From Deltaproteobacteria bacterium (GTDB lineage: Bacteria; Myxococcota_A; UBA9042; PHBI01; JACKFB01), in contig JACKFB010000007.1 in NCBI GenBank assembly GCA_020632695.1, positions 186,001-250,000 on the forward strand: 64,000 nt of DNA. Direction: 5' to 3'. How positions within the stretch are numbered: the first letter of the stretch is position 1; each line of letters opens with the position of its first letter. Both the position numbers and the translations under genes were made by a program. Shown piece after piece: positions 10,519-19,537 of this stretch. The notes under the pieces were generated by a model. The model saw nothing but the letters and a program-made list of their open reading frames with translations, did not search any database and was not told the origin of the DNA.

Positions 10519-12647
10519 CCTTGCCGCGCTCGCTCCTGTCGGCCGTGCTGGCGTTGTCGCTCAGCGCGTGTGCCAGCAGCCGCCCCAAGCCCACGCCCCC
10601 GCCGTCGGAGTCGTCCATGACGCCACCGCCCCGCGTTCGCCCCGACATCATCGAGGCCACCCTCGCCAACGGCCTCCACGTCTACATGATCGAGGATCAC
10701 TCGGCGCCGCTGGTCAGCTACCAGGTGTGGTTCAAGGTCGGCTCGGTCAACGAGCACGAGGCCGGGCCGGGCGAGTCCCACGGCATCACCGGCCTGAGCC
10801 ACTTCTTCGAGCACATGATGTTCCGGGGGACCGAGGCGCACCCCTCGTTCTTCGAGTCCGTCTACGCGCTGGGCGGGAAGCTCAACGCGTTCACCTGGCT
10901 CGACGAGACCGTGTACTGGGAGAACATGCCCAGCCAGCACCTGGAGACGGTCATCTCGATGGAGGCCGACCGGCTCGAGCACATGAAGATCGACTTCCTC
11001 AACCTCGAGCCCGAGCGCGAGGTGGTGAAGTCCGAGCGGCTGCTGCGTACCGAGAACCGGCCGGAGGGGCTGGCCGAGGAGGTCATGCAGGCGCGGGTGT
11101 TCGAGTTCTTCCCCTACCACTGGGGCACCATCGGCTGGATGCGCGACCTCAACGCGGTCACCGTGGCCGAGGCGCAGGCCTACCACGACGTCTACTACGC
11201 CCCGAACAACGCCTACGTGCTCGTGTCCGGCGACCACGATCCCCAGCAGACGCTGGCCTGGCTGCAGAAGTACTACGGCGGCCTGGAGGCGCGGCCCATC
11301 CCGCCCGAGGACTTCCCGGTCGAGCCACGGCAGGAGCACGAGCGGCGCGACCGCGTGACCAAGCCGGTGGACCCGCAGTTCGTGGTGTGGGCATACCGCG
11401 CCCCGCCCGTGCGCGACCCCGACTACGCCGTGCTGGAGGTCCTGGACCGGGTGCTGGTGAGCGGCAAGTCCTCGCGCCTGCAGCAGGCGCTGGTCTACGC
11501 GTCGCCGCCGCGGCTGGGCCGCCTCAACGCGTCGCTCTACCCCATCCGCCACCCCTTCCTCTATCAATGGAGCGCGAACCTCGAGCCGGGCATGACCACC
11601 TGGGAGCTGCAGAAGGCCGTGGACGCCGCGGTGACCGACATCGTCGAGCACGGCGTGGACAAGGCCGAGCTGGAGCGGGCGGTGGCGGGGCTGCGCAGCG
11701 ACATCGTCAGGCAGAACCTGTCGAACCAGTCGAAGGCCGACCTGATCGGCTTCTCGCTGCGGGCCACCGACGACCCGCTGCTGCTGCTCGACCGGCTCGA
11801 GAAGTACGGGACCATCACGGTCGCCGACGTGCAGCGGGTGGCGGCCGAGGTGCTGCGTCCCGACAACCGCACCTGGACCACGGTCGTCGACCCCGGCCGC
11901 TTCGTGGGGCTGGTCGAGCAGCTGGGTGCCGACACCCCGGCGGCGCCGGTGCAGCTCACCGGGCTGGCCAAGGACGCGGCCGAGTGGGTGGTGGCCGGCC
12001 AGGAGCTGGCTGCCGAGCAGGCGCAGCTCGACGAGGAGGCGCGGGCGATCCGGCTGCTGGCCGAGCGGGCGGACAAGCACCTGGCGGAAGCGGACGAGGC
12101 CGGCAAGAAGGCGATCCGCGACTACCTGGAGACCAACGAGAAGGGCACGAAGAAGCGCACCGAGCGCCTCGATGCCGGCAAGAAGACCCTGGCGGCTGGC
12201 GAGGCCGAGCACGCCAAGGCGGGGGCGGCGCTGCGCAAGCGGCTGACGGCGCTCGAGAAGATGCGCTTCGACGCCCAGCGGGGGCCGCTGCGCTACCTGC
12301 ACGACCTGACGGTCACCATGCTGCGCGGGCTGCCCCCGGGCAAGCTGGTCACGCCTGAGCTTCCCGACGACACCGACCCGGCGCTGCTGGCCTCGAGGCT
12401 CGGTTGGGGCGCGGCGCGGTCGTGGCTGCTCGACGCGGCCGGCCTGGCGGCGTCGGCCGAGGCGCAGCGCCAGCACACCCTGGAGGCGGCGCGGGCGGCG
12501 GGTCGCGACCCGATGGCCGACGGGCCCGCGGCCCTGAGCACCCGCGCCTTCGCGCTGGCCTGGGACACGCAGGTGACCGGCAAGCTGCTGACCGACGCGC
12601 CGGTGCGGGCCCGTCCGACCGGCAGCCTCCGCGGGGGTGGCCGATGA
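10515..12647 (+). CDS. M16 zinc peptidase lipoprotein (catalytic member of a pair)
   Basis: An insulinase/pitrilysin-type metallopeptidase of 710 residues. The signal peptide ends in a lipobox (SLSAC, Cys at residue 19), so it is probably membrane-anchored in the periplasm. The inverted zinc motif HFFEH is at residues 96-100. The downstream EREVVKSE supplies the third ligand and the supporting Glu. An M16C half (about 220-420) includes the RxxLVSGKSSRLQQAL region. Unusually, a Lys/Glu/Ala-rich coiled-coil insert (about 500-600) precedes the C-terminus. It overlaps yacG upstream and the second M16 gene downstream by ATGA junctions. The pair probably forms a heterodimer of the PqqL/Atu-type two-subunit M16B class. 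Confidence 0.9.
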   Translation: MTLPRSLLSAVLALSLSACASSRPKPTPPPSESSMTPPPRVRPDIIEATLANGLHVYMIEDHSAPLVSYQVWFKVGSVNEHEAGPGESHGITGLSHFFEHMMFRGTEAHPSFFESVYALGGKLNAFTWLDETVYWENMPSQHLETVISMEADRLEHMKIDFLNLEPEREVVKSERLLRTENRPEGLAEEVMQARVFEFFPYHWGTIGWMRDLNAVTVAEAQAYHDVYYAPNNAYVLVSGDHDPQQTLAWLQKYYGGLEARPIPPEDFPVEPRQEHERRDRVTKPVDPQFVVWAYRAPPVRDPDYAVLEVLDRVLVSGKSSRLQQALVYASPPRLGRLNASLYPIRHPFLYQWSANLEPGMTTWELQKAVDAAVTDIVEHGVDKAELERAVAGLRSDIVRQNLSNQSKADLIGFSLRATDDPLLLLDRLEKYGTITVADVQRVAAEVLRPDNRTWTTVVDPGRFVGLVEQLGADTPAAPVQLTGLAKDAAEWVVAGQELAAEQAQLDEEARAIRLLAERADKHLAEADEAGKKAIRDYLETNEKGTKKRTERLDAGKKTLAAGEAEHAKAGAALRKRLTALEKMRFDAQRGPLRYLHDLTVTMLRGLPPGKLVTPELPDDTDPALLASRLGWGAARSWLLDAAGLAASAEAQRQHTLEAARAAGRDPMADGPAALSTRAFALAWDTQVTGKLLTDAPVRARPTGSLRGGGR

Positions 12648-14173
12648 GCGCTGCGCGCAGCCGACCGACCACGTTGCTGGTGGCGTTGACGATGGGAGTG
12701 ACCCTGATGGCCCAGTCCGCATCCGCGCGTACGACCCTGCCTCCGGTCGAGCGCTACACCCTGGACAACGGTCTGGAGGTCCTGCTGCTGCCGCAGCGGA
12801 CCAACCCCTTCTTCGAGTGCCGCTTCGTCGCACGCGCCGGCAGCGCCTCGGACCCGGCCGGCAAGGAGGGGCTGGCGCAGCTCACCGCGCGGATGCTCAC
12901 CAACGGCACGCCGACCATGAGCGAGGAGGAGCTGGCCCGCGCCATCGAGGACATGGGCGCCACCCTGGCGGCCTCGGCGTCGCTGGACACCTTCGCGGTC
13001 CAGGGCACGGCCGTGACGTTGGATCCCAGCCACCGCGACCGCCTGCTGGCGCTCTTCGCCGACGTGCTCTTCAACGCCAGCTTCCCCGAGGAGAGCCTGG
13101 CGAAGACGCGCGCGCTGACCCTGGCGGGCATCAAGCGGCTGGTGGACGAGCACGACGACCTGGCCGACGCCGCCTTCGCCGCGGCGCTCTACGGCGACGG
13201 GCCGCGCGGGCGGATGAGGTCGGGCACGCTGGCGAGCGTGCCGACGCTGACCCGGGCGGATCTGGTGGGCTACCGCGACCGGGTGCTCATCCCGCAGCAC
13301 GCCGTGTTCGCGGTGGCTGGCGACTTCGACGTGGACGCCATGCGCACCTGGATCTCCGAGACCCTGGGCCGCGCCGACTGGGGCAAGGGGATCTGCGAGC
13401 CGGGCGATCTCCCCGGGCGCTGCGCGCGGCTGGTAAAGGGCGGCGAGGCGCTGGTGAACCCGTTCGCGAACCGGGTGGGGCTGCGGCCCGCGCCGGCCGC
13501 CCGCGCCGAGGGCCGCCGCGTCGTGCTGGTCGACCGGGACGACCCCTCGCTCAACCAGGTGCAGTGGCGACTGGGCCAGGACAACCCGGTCACGCTCCTG
13601 GCGCCGTCGTGGGCGGCGTTCCGGTTGGGCACCCAGATCCTCGGCGGCGACTTCACCGCGCGCCTCAACATGGTGCTGCGCGTGCGCGAGGGCCTCACCT
13701 ATGGCGCCCGCTTCAACGTCAGCTACGGGGCGTGGGACTCGGGCTCCATGCGGGTCGCGACCTACGTGGCGCCCAAGGACGTGGAGAAGGCCATCGATCT
13801 CAGCCTGGGCGAGCTCGAGGCCGTGACCTCGGCGCCGCTGCCCGACACGGAGGTCGAGAGCTTCAAGGCGAAGATCAACAACGGCTTCCCCTTCAAGTTC
13901 GAGACCATCTCCGACACCCTCGAGCAGTACCTCTACCTGGCCGTGGACGGGGTCGACGTGAGCTGGCTCGAGACCTACACCGACCGCATCGCGGCGCCGA
14001 CGCCGGCCGAGGTGAACGCGGCGCTCTCGGTCATCACCCCCGCGTCGATGACCCTGGTGGCGGTGGGCAACCGGGACCTCATCCCCGTCCTGGCGCGCTA
14101 CGGGAAGGTCGAGGTGGTCAGCGCCACCGACTTCCTCGAGTCGGGCCTCACCCACGCGACCGCGGCCGAGTGA
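12644..14173 (+). CDS. M16 peptidase-like partner lacking the zinc motif
   Basis: An M16-fold protein of 509 residues with a signal peptide (VALTMGVTLMAQSASA). The region aligning with HxxEH reads QLTAR in GKEGLAQLTARML, so all metal ligands are missing and the subunit should be inactive. The C-terminal half keeps the R/Y region (LRVREGLTYGARFNVSYG) that contacts substrate in two-chain M16B enzymes. It is translationally coupled to the catalytic gene (ATGA at 12644-12647), as expected for subunits of one heterodimer. Known active/inactive pairs of this kind degrade periplasmic peptides. The target here is unknown. Confidence 0.88.
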   Translation: MSAARSRPTTLLVALTMGVTLMAQSASARTTLPPVERYTLDNGLEVLLLPQRTNPFFECRFVARAGSASDPAGKEGLAQLTARMLTNGTPTMSEEELARAIEDMGATLAASASLDTFAVQGTAVTLDPSHRDRLLALFADVLFNASFPEESLAKTRALTLAGIKRLVDEHDDLADAAFAAALYGDGPRGRMRSGTLASVPTLTRADLVGYRDRVLIPQHAVFAVAGDFDVDAMRTWISETLGRADWGKGICEPGDLPGRCARLVKGGEALVNPFANRVGLRPAPAARAEGRRVVLVDRDDPSLNQVQWRLGQDNPVTLLAPSWAAFRLGTQILGGDFTARLNMVLRVREGLTYGARFNVSYGAWDSGSMRVATYVAPKDVEKAIDLSLGELEAVTSAPLPDTEVESFKAKINNGFPFKFETISDTLEQYLYLAVDGVDVSWLETYTDRIAAPTPAEVNAALSVITPASMTLVAVGNRDLIPVLARYGKVEVVSATDFLESGLTHATAAE

Positions 14174-14177
14174 CGCC

Positions 14178-14930
14178 ATGACGAACCTCATCCGCGAGGA
14201 TCACGACGGCGTCGTCCGCCTCTCGCTCGCTTCGGGCACGGGCAACCCCCTGACCCCGGAGGTGCTGGCCGAGCTGCGCGGCGCCATCGCCGAGTTGGGC
14301 GAGCGGCCGCCCCGGGCCCTGGTGCTCGACGGCGGCGCCGGCAAGCTCTTCTCGGGCGGCTTCGACGTCCCCACCATCGCGACCTACGACCGGCCCGCGC
14401 TCAGCGCCTTCTTCGGCGGCTTCCTGACCATCGTGGACCGGCTGCTGGTGCTGCCCTGCCCGACGGTCGTGGCCATCCACGGCTCGGCCATCGCCGGAGG
14501 CTTCATCCTCAGCCTGGCCTTCGACCTGCGCGTAGTGCAGCGCGGCCCGCTGAAGCTCGGCCTCTCGGAGGTGGACCTGGGCATCGCGGTCCCCGCCGGC
14601 ACCCAGGTGCTCCTGGCCGAGCGCACCTCGCCCCAAGCCGCCCGCCGGCTCTCGCTGACCGGCCAGTACATCGACGCCGAGGAGGCCGCCCGCCTCGGCT
14701 ACTGCGACCGCCTGGTCGACGACGCGCGCGCCGAGGCCCTCACCCTGGCCCGAGCCCTCGCCGACAAGCCGGGCGACGGCGCCGCGGTCACCCGGAGCTT
14801 CCTGGCCGAGGAGCTGCGCCAGCGCGTGGCGGCCGCCGACGCGGCCTTCCTCGAGCCCTTCCTCGACACCTGGCTCTCGCCGCCCGCCCAGGCCTGCCTG
14901 CGCGCCCTCGCCGCCCGGCTCACCCGGTGA
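14178..14930 (+). CDS. enoyl-CoA hydratase/isomerase family protein
   Basis: A crotonase-fold protein of 250 residues. The two oxyanion-hole segments are present (LFSGGFDV near residues 58-65 and HGSAIAGGFIL near 100-110). The helix with LSEVDLGIAVPAG carries one acidic residue at a usual catalytic position. The second catalytic Glu of true hydratases is not evident, so isomerase, thioesterase or other crotonase chemistry is possible. It sits four bases after the M16 partner gene, and its TGA overlaps the GTG start of the pseudouridine synthase. No pathway context is visible. Confidence 0.82.
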   Translation: MTNLIREDHDGVVRLSLASGTGNPLTPEVLAELRGAIAELGERPPRALVLDGGAGKLFSGGFDVPTIATYDRPALSAFFGGFLTIVDRLLVLPCPTVVAIHGSAIAGGFILSLAFDLRVVQRGPLKLGLSEVDLGIAVPAGTQVLLAERTSPQAARRLSLTGQYIDAEEAARLGYCDRLVDDARAEALTLARALADKPGDGAAVTRSFLAEELRQRVAAADAAFLEPFLDTWLSPPAQACLRALAARLTR

Positions 14931-15673
14931 GTGACGACGCGACCGACCGCCGCATCCAACCGGACGGCAAGCTGGTGCTCTTCGCCGGGGGCGGGCTGCT
15001 GGTGGCCGACAAGCCGGCCGGCCTGCCCTCGACCGGCCGCACCCTGGACGACCCCGACTGCCTGCAGTCCCTGCTGATGCAGCGCCTGGGGCGCCGCAAG
15101 CTCTGGGCCGTCCATCAGCTCGACGCCGGGACCACGGGCCTCAACCTCTTCTCGCTGCGAAAGCCGCTGGTCGCCCGCTTCGGCGAGGCCCTGGCCGAGG
15201 GCCAGAAGACCTACGTCGCGCTCTGCCACGGCCGCGTCGAGGGAGCACCCCGCGACATCGAGCTGCCGCTCGGCCGCAGCGTCCAGCCCGACGGACGCTC
15301 GGTCCCGGCCGTGCGCGAGGACGGAAAGCCCTCGCTGACCACGATCACGCCCATCGCCGCCACCGACGAGGCCAGCCTGGTGCTGGCGCGCATCCACACC
15401 GGCCGCACCCACCAGGTGCGCCTGCACCTGGCCGCCATCGGGCACCCGCTCTTCGGCGAGCGCATGCACCGGGACCCGCCCTGCGAGCGCTTCCCGCGCC
15501 ACGCCCTGCACTCGTGGCGCATCAGCCTCGCCGCGCGCCACGGCCACATCGAGAGCTTCGAGGCGCGCTTCCCCGACGACCTGCGCGAGCTGGCCTCGAG
15601 CCTGGGGCTGGGCGACGCGCTGGACGCCCTGGCGGTCACGCCCCTTCCCTCCACCGAGCCCGGGGGCGCCTGA
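14927..15673 (+). CDS. RluA-family RNA pseudouridine synthase
   Basis: Isomerises uridine to pseudouridine in rRNA or tRNA. The catalytic segment is HQLDAGTTG, with the nucleophile at D66; the family usually has HRLDxxTSG. The C-terminal motif [22 protein letters not shown] is clear. There is no N-terminal S4 domain, so it is closest to the short RluA/TruC/YlyB type. The length of 248 residues is normal. It starts with GTG, overlapping the previous stop. The RNA target cannot be assigned from sequence. Confidence 0.88.
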   Translation: MSDDATDRRIQPDGKLVLFAGGGLLVADKPAGLPSTGRTLDDPDCLQSLLMQRLGRRKLWAVHQLDAGTTGLNLFSLRKPLVARFGEALAEGQKTYVALCHGRVEGAPRDIELPLGRSVQPDGRSVPAVREDGKPSLTTITPIAATDEASLVLARIHTGRTHQVRLHLAAIGHPLFGERMHRDPPCERFPRHALHSWRISLAARHGHIESFEARFPDDLRELASSLGLGDALDALAVTPLPSTEPGGA

Positions 15674-15719
15674 TGTCCGGCAACCCCCGCCCCCGCCGCG
15701 CCCTGCGCCGGAGCCCGTG

Positions 15720-16670
15720 ATGGTCGCCGACATCCGCCACGACTGGACCCGCCACGAGGTCCTCGAGCTCTACGCCCGCCCCCTTCTGGAGCTGGTCTTC
15801 GACGCCCAGTCCGTCCACCGGCGGCACCACGACCCCCGCCACATCCAGCGCTGCACCCTGCTCTCGGTGAAGACCGGCGGCTGCCCCGAGGACTGCAGCT
15901 ACTGCCCGCAGTCGGCCCACCACGCCTCCGCCCTCGAGGCCACCCCGCTGATGGCCGTCGAGGACGTCCTGGCGACCGCCCGCGCCGCCCGCGAGGCCGG
16001 CGCATCACGGTTCTGCATGGGCGCGGCCTGGCGCAGCGCCCGCCGCGGGCCGGCCTTCGACGACGTGCTGGCGATGGTGCGCGGCGTGCGCGAGCTGGGC
16101 ATGGAGGCCTGCGTCACCCTGGGCATGCTCAGCGACGAGCAGGCGCAGGCCCTGGCCGACGCGGGGCTCTCCGCCTACAACCACAACCTGGACACCTCGG
16201 CCGAGCACTACGGCCGGGTGATCACGACGCGCACCTACGAGGAGCGCCTCGAGACGCTGCAACGGGTGGCCGACGCCGGCGTCTCGGTCTGCTCGGGCGG
16301 CATCCTGGGCCTGGGGGAGACCGACGCCGACCGCGCGGAGCTGCTGCGTACGCTGGCCAACCTCACACCCCACCCCGAGTCGGTGCCGGTCAACACCCTG
16401 GTGCGCGTCGCCGGCACGCCCCTGGCCGAGGGCGCCGACGTGGACCCCTTGGACGTCGTGCGCGCGGTCGCCGTGGCCCGCATCCTGATGCCCGCCGCCC
16501 GCGTGCGCCTGTCCGCCGGCCGCGAGGCGCTGAGCCGCGAGGCCCAGGCCCTCTGCTTTCTGGCAGGCGCCAACTCGATCTTCTTCGGCGACAAGCTGCT
16601 GACCACGCCCAACCCGCCCGTGGACGAGGACACGCGCTTGCTCGGTGACCTCGGCCTCGTCACGATTTGA
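15720..16670 (+). CDS. bioB: biotin synthase
   Basis: Radical-SAM enzyme that inserts sulfur into dethiobiotin. The [4Fe-4S] ligands are C55, C59 and C62 in [13 protein letters not shown]. The 2Fe-2S-binding Cys residues and the YNHNLDTS motif are also present, with the C-terminal [17 protein letters not shown]. The length of 316 residues is typical. The ATG at 15720 is chosen because GGAG lies six bases upstream; an in-frame GTG at 15717 is too close to it. Its stop overlaps the TTG start of bioF. Confidence 0.97.
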   Translation: MVADIRHDWTRHEVLELYARPLLELVFDAQSVHRRHHDPRHIQRCTLLSVKTGGCPEDCSYCPQSAHHASALEATPLMAVEDVLATARAAREAGASRFCMGAAWRSARRGPAFDDVLAMVRGVRELGMEACVTLGMLSDEQAQALADAGLSAYNHNLDTSAEHYGRVITTRTYEERLETLQRVADAGVSVCSGGILGLGETDADRAELLRTLANLTPHPESVPVNTLVRVAGTPLAEGADVDPLDVVRAVAVARILMPAARVRLSAGREALSREAQALCFLAGANSIFFGDKLLTTPNPPVDEDTRLLGDLGLVTI

Positions 16671-17809
16671 CGCCGCGCGACCACCTGCGCGCCGAGCTGC
16701 GCGCCGGCCTGCTGGCACGCGGCGCCGAGGGGCTGCTGCGCTCCCCTCGCCTGCCGGAGGGGCTGGACCTCACCTCCAACGACGTGCTCGACCTGGCCCG
16801 CGACCCCTGGATCGCCGCGCGGGTGGCCGAGCGCGTGCTCGAACGAGGCGTCGGCGCCGGTGCCAGCCGCCTCCTGCGCGGCCACGGCGAGGCCATCGAG
16901 CGGCTCGAGGCGCGCCTGGCCGGCTTCTGCGGGCGCGAGGCGGCGCTGCTCTTCCCCTCGGGCTACCAGGCCAACGCCACCGTGATCCCCGCCCTGGTGG
17001 GCGCGGGCGACCTCATCTTCAGCGACGCGGCCAACCACGCCAGCCTCATCGACGGCGTCCGCCTGTCCAAGGCCCGGCGCGTGCTCTTCCCCCACGGCGA
17101 CATCGACGCCCTGGGGCGCGCGCTGGCCGAGCCGGGCGGCGGCCGCCGACTGGTCGTCGTCGAGAGCATGCACTCGATGGACGGCGATCGGGCTCCGCTC
17201 GAGTCGATCTGCCAGCTCGCCGAAGCCCACGGCGCCCTGGTCTACGTCGACGAGGCCCACGCCACCGCCCTCTTCGGCGCCCGGGGCTCCGGCCTGGTCG
17301 AGGCCGCCGGGCTCAGCGAGCGCGTCACCCTCACCGTCCACACGGGCGGCAAGGCCCTGGGATCGTCTGGCGCCTGGGTCGCCGGCGACGCCGAGCTCAT
17401 CGCCCACCTCACCAACCACTGCCGCGGCTTCATCTACACCACGGCCCCCCCGACCGCGCTGGTGGCCGCCCTGGACGCCGCCCTGGAGCGCATCGGCCAG
17501 GTGCCCGAACGGGTCGCCCGGGTCCACGCGCTGGCCGCGACCCTGCGGCGCGCTCTCGCGCGGGGCGGTCTGCAGCTCGGGCGCGCTGGCGACCACATCG
17601 TCCCGGTGGTCCTGGGCAGCGCCGAGCGCGCGGTGGCCGTCTCGGATGCCCTGGCCCGGGACGGCTTCGACGCGCGCGCGGTGCGGCCGCCGACGGTGGC
17701 GCCCGGCACGGCCCGCCTGCGCATCGTGGTGCGCTCGAGCCTGGACGCGCCGACCCTCGAGCGCCTCGCGGCGCGGATCATCCACCACGCTCGCGAGACC
17801 GCGGCGTGA
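16667..17809 (+). CDS. bioF: 8-amino-7-oxononanoate synthase
   Basis: PLP enzyme that condenses pimeloyl-ACP/CoA with alanine to KAPA. Residues 95-100 are FPSGYQ and the cofactor-binding stretch is DEAHAT at 195-200. The Schiff-base lysine is K229 in [13 protein letters not shown]. The 380-residue length is normal. The start is a TTG overlapping the bioB stop (TTGA at 16667-16670); no better start codon fits the conserved N-terminus. Its TGA in turn overlaps the bioD GTG. Its position between bioB and bioD excludes the related KBL and serine palmitoyltransferase functions. Confidence 0.94.
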   Translation: MTPRDHLRAELRAGLLARGAEGLLRSPRLPEGLDLTSNDVLDLARDPWIAARVAERVLERGVGAGASRLLRGHGEAIERLEARLAGFCGREAALLFPSGYQANATVIPALVGAGDLIFSDAANHASLIDGVRLSKARRVLFPHGDIDALGRALAEPGGGRRLVVVESMHSMDGDRAPLESICQLAEAHGALVYVDEAHATALFGARGSGLVEAAGLSERVTLTVHTGGKALGSSGAWVAGDAELIAHLTNHCRGFIYTTAPPTALVAALDAALERIGQVPERVARVHALAATLRRALARGGLQLGRAGDHIVPVVLGSAERAVAVSDALARDGFDARAVRPPTVAPGTARLRIVVRSSLDAPTLERLAARIIHHARETAA

Positions 17810-18453
17810 GGGGGGTCTTCGTCACCGGCACCGACACCGGCGTCGGAAAGACGCTCGCCTGTGCAGCGCTGATGGCCGCGGGCCCTGCCGATCTGCGCTA
17901 CTGGAAGCCGGTCCAGTCGGGCGCCGACGACGACGACGACCGCGAGACCGTGCGCCGCCTCGCCGGGCTGGCTCCCGAGCGCATCGTCAGCGAGGGCGTG
18001 CGGCTCCGCGCCCCGGCCTCGCCCCACCACGCCGCGGCGCTGGAGGGCCGCGTGCTGAGCCTGGCCCCGCTCGAGGCCATCGGGCGCACCCTGTCGGAGC
18101 GCGTCGTGGTGGAAGGCGCCGGCGGCCTCCTGGTGCCGCTGTCCGACCGGCTGCTGCTGCCCGACCTCGTCGCGGCCCTCGAGCTGCCGCTGCTCGTGGT
18201 GGCGTCGACGCGCCTCGGCACGATCAACCACATCCTGCTCACGCTCGCCGAGGCGCATCGCCGCGGCCTCGCCGTCACCGGCCTCGTGCTCTCCGGAGCG
18301 CCCGATCCCTCGGCGCGCACGGCCCTGGCGGCCCACGCCCCCGAGGTGCCCGTCGCGGAGCTTCCACCGCTCGACCCCACCGACGCCGACGCGCTGGCAC
18401 GCGCCGGCCGGACCATCCTGGCGATGCCGCCGCTGGCGCAGCGCATCGGCTGA
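17806..18453 (+). CDS. bioD: dethiobiotin synthetase
   Basis: ATP-dependent carboxylation and ring closure of DAPA to dethiobiotin. The P-loop GTDTGVGKT is at residues 8-16, KPVQSG near 38-43 and VVEGAGGLLVPL near 104-115; all are family signatures. It has 215 residues and a GTG start overlapping the bioF stop. It ends 26 bp before the convergent plsC gene. bioA, bioC and bioH are not adjacent, so DAPA must come from an enzyme encoded elsewhere. Confidence 0.94.
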   Translation: MRGVFVTGTDTGVGKTLACAALMAAGPADLRYWKPVQSGADDDDDRETVRRLAGLAPERIVSEGVRLRAPASPHHAAALEGRVLSLAPLEAIGRTLSERVVVEGAGGLLVPLSDRLLLPDLVAALELPLLVVASTRLGTINHILLTLAEAHRRGLAVTGLVLSGAPDPSARTALAAHAPEVPVAELPPLDPTDADALARAGRTILAMPPLAQRIG

Positions 18454-18479
18454 GCGGGCCCGCCGCACCGGCCGCCGCC

Positions 18480-19220
18480 TCAGCTTCGGTCCAGCACCGT
18501 CTGCGCCTCGGCCCGCAGCGCCTCGATGCGCTCGCGCACCAGCGCCATCAGCTCGTCCTTCGACGCCACGTCGAAGCCGCTCGTGTCGATGGGCTCGCCC
18601 AACACCACGGCCACGTCGTGGTTTCGCACCCAGTTCCACCCCTTCGGGAGGATGTGGCGGCTGCCGGCGATGCCCACCGGGATGATCGGCACGTGCGCGC
18701 GCGCCGCCATCACGAAGGCGCCCTTCTTGAAGGGCAGCATCTCCGGCTGGTCCAGGGCGACGCGCGTGCCCTCGGGGAAGACCAGCACCACCTTCCCGGC
18801 GCGGATGTCCCGGGCCGCACGGTCGATGCTGGCGAAGGCCTTGTCCTGGCGGCCGCGGTTGATGGGGACCATGCCCATCGCCCACATCGCCCAGCCGAAG
18901 ACCGGGAAGAGGAAGAGGGTGTGCTTGGTCAGGAAGCGGATCGGCACCGGCGAGAGCAGCATGAGCGCCGGCGGGTCCATGTAGCTCTCGTGGTTGCTCA
19001 TGAGGATGGCGCCGTCGCCCGAGCCCAGGCGCTCGGCGCCGCGCACCTCGAAGCGCTGGAGCCCGCAGGCGTGGAGCAGCGCCCAGGACCACGCCCGGGA
19101 GATCGGCCACCACAGCCGGGCCTTCCGATCGAAGAAGGCCAGCACGAACACCGAGAGGCCGCAGAGCACGGTCATCACGAGCAGCGTCAGGACGGCGAAG
19201 ATGGTGCGCAGGCGATGCAT
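18480..19220 (-). CDS. plsC: 1-acyl-sn-glycerol-3-phosphate acyltransferase
   Basis: Transfers an acyl chain to lysophosphatidic acid to make phosphatidic acid at the inner membrane. The catalytic H-x4-D motif is NHESYMD at residues 76-82. The phosphate-binding motif FPEGTR is at 148-153, and VPIIPVGIAG follows as motif IV. An N-terminal hydrophobic helix (about 6-30) anchors it. The length of 246 residues is typical. It is convergent with bioD and divergent from the giant Cys-rich lipoprotein gene. The acyl-chain source and exact lysolipid preference are not readable. Confidence 0.9.
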   Translation of the reverse strand: MHRLRTIFAVLTLLVMTVLCGLSVFVLAFFDRKARLWWPISRAWSWALLHACGLQRFEVRGAERLGSGDGAILMSNHESYMDPPALMLLSPVPIRFLTKHTLFLFPVFGWAMWAMGMVPINRGRQDKAFASIDRAARDIRAGKVVLVFPEGTRVALDQPEMLPFKKGAFVMAARAHVPIIPVGIAGSRHILPKGWNWVRNHDVAVVLGEPIDTSGFDVASKDELMALVRERIEALRAEAQTVLDRS

Positions 19221-19537
19221 CGCCGGAGGCTAATCGAACGCGGACGATTCGACCAACCCTCCGTCGCCGCGGCCGCGTGGCGCTCGGAGCCGCGAGCCAG
19301 GGCCCCGGCGCCGATCTCCAGGGGCACCGGTTGCACTCTGACGCGGGGAACGCTTTACTCATGGTCGAGTCGCGCCCGCACCGGGATGCGGCCGTGACCG
19401 CGTACCGCCCCCCGGCGAGCCCGCGGTCGGTAGAGGGGACCGCTGGCGGAGCCGGCGGGTGGACGATCGACGCGGTGGAGCTGCACGACGGCGCAGCACG
19501 CCACTTCTACGGAAGAACCGAAGGGCGAGGTGGAACG
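19221..19537. other. divergent intergenic region plsC / cysteine-rich lipoprotein
   Basis: About 317 bases separate the two divergent start codons. The frame of the downstream gene stays open through it, but the codons encode nothing resembling an exported protein before the signal peptide at 19538. The region should hold promoters for both genes. I cannot point to a convincing -35/-10 or -24/-12 element. A ribosome-binding site (GAGGTGG, near 19527-19533) serves the right-hand gene. Confidence 0.5.
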
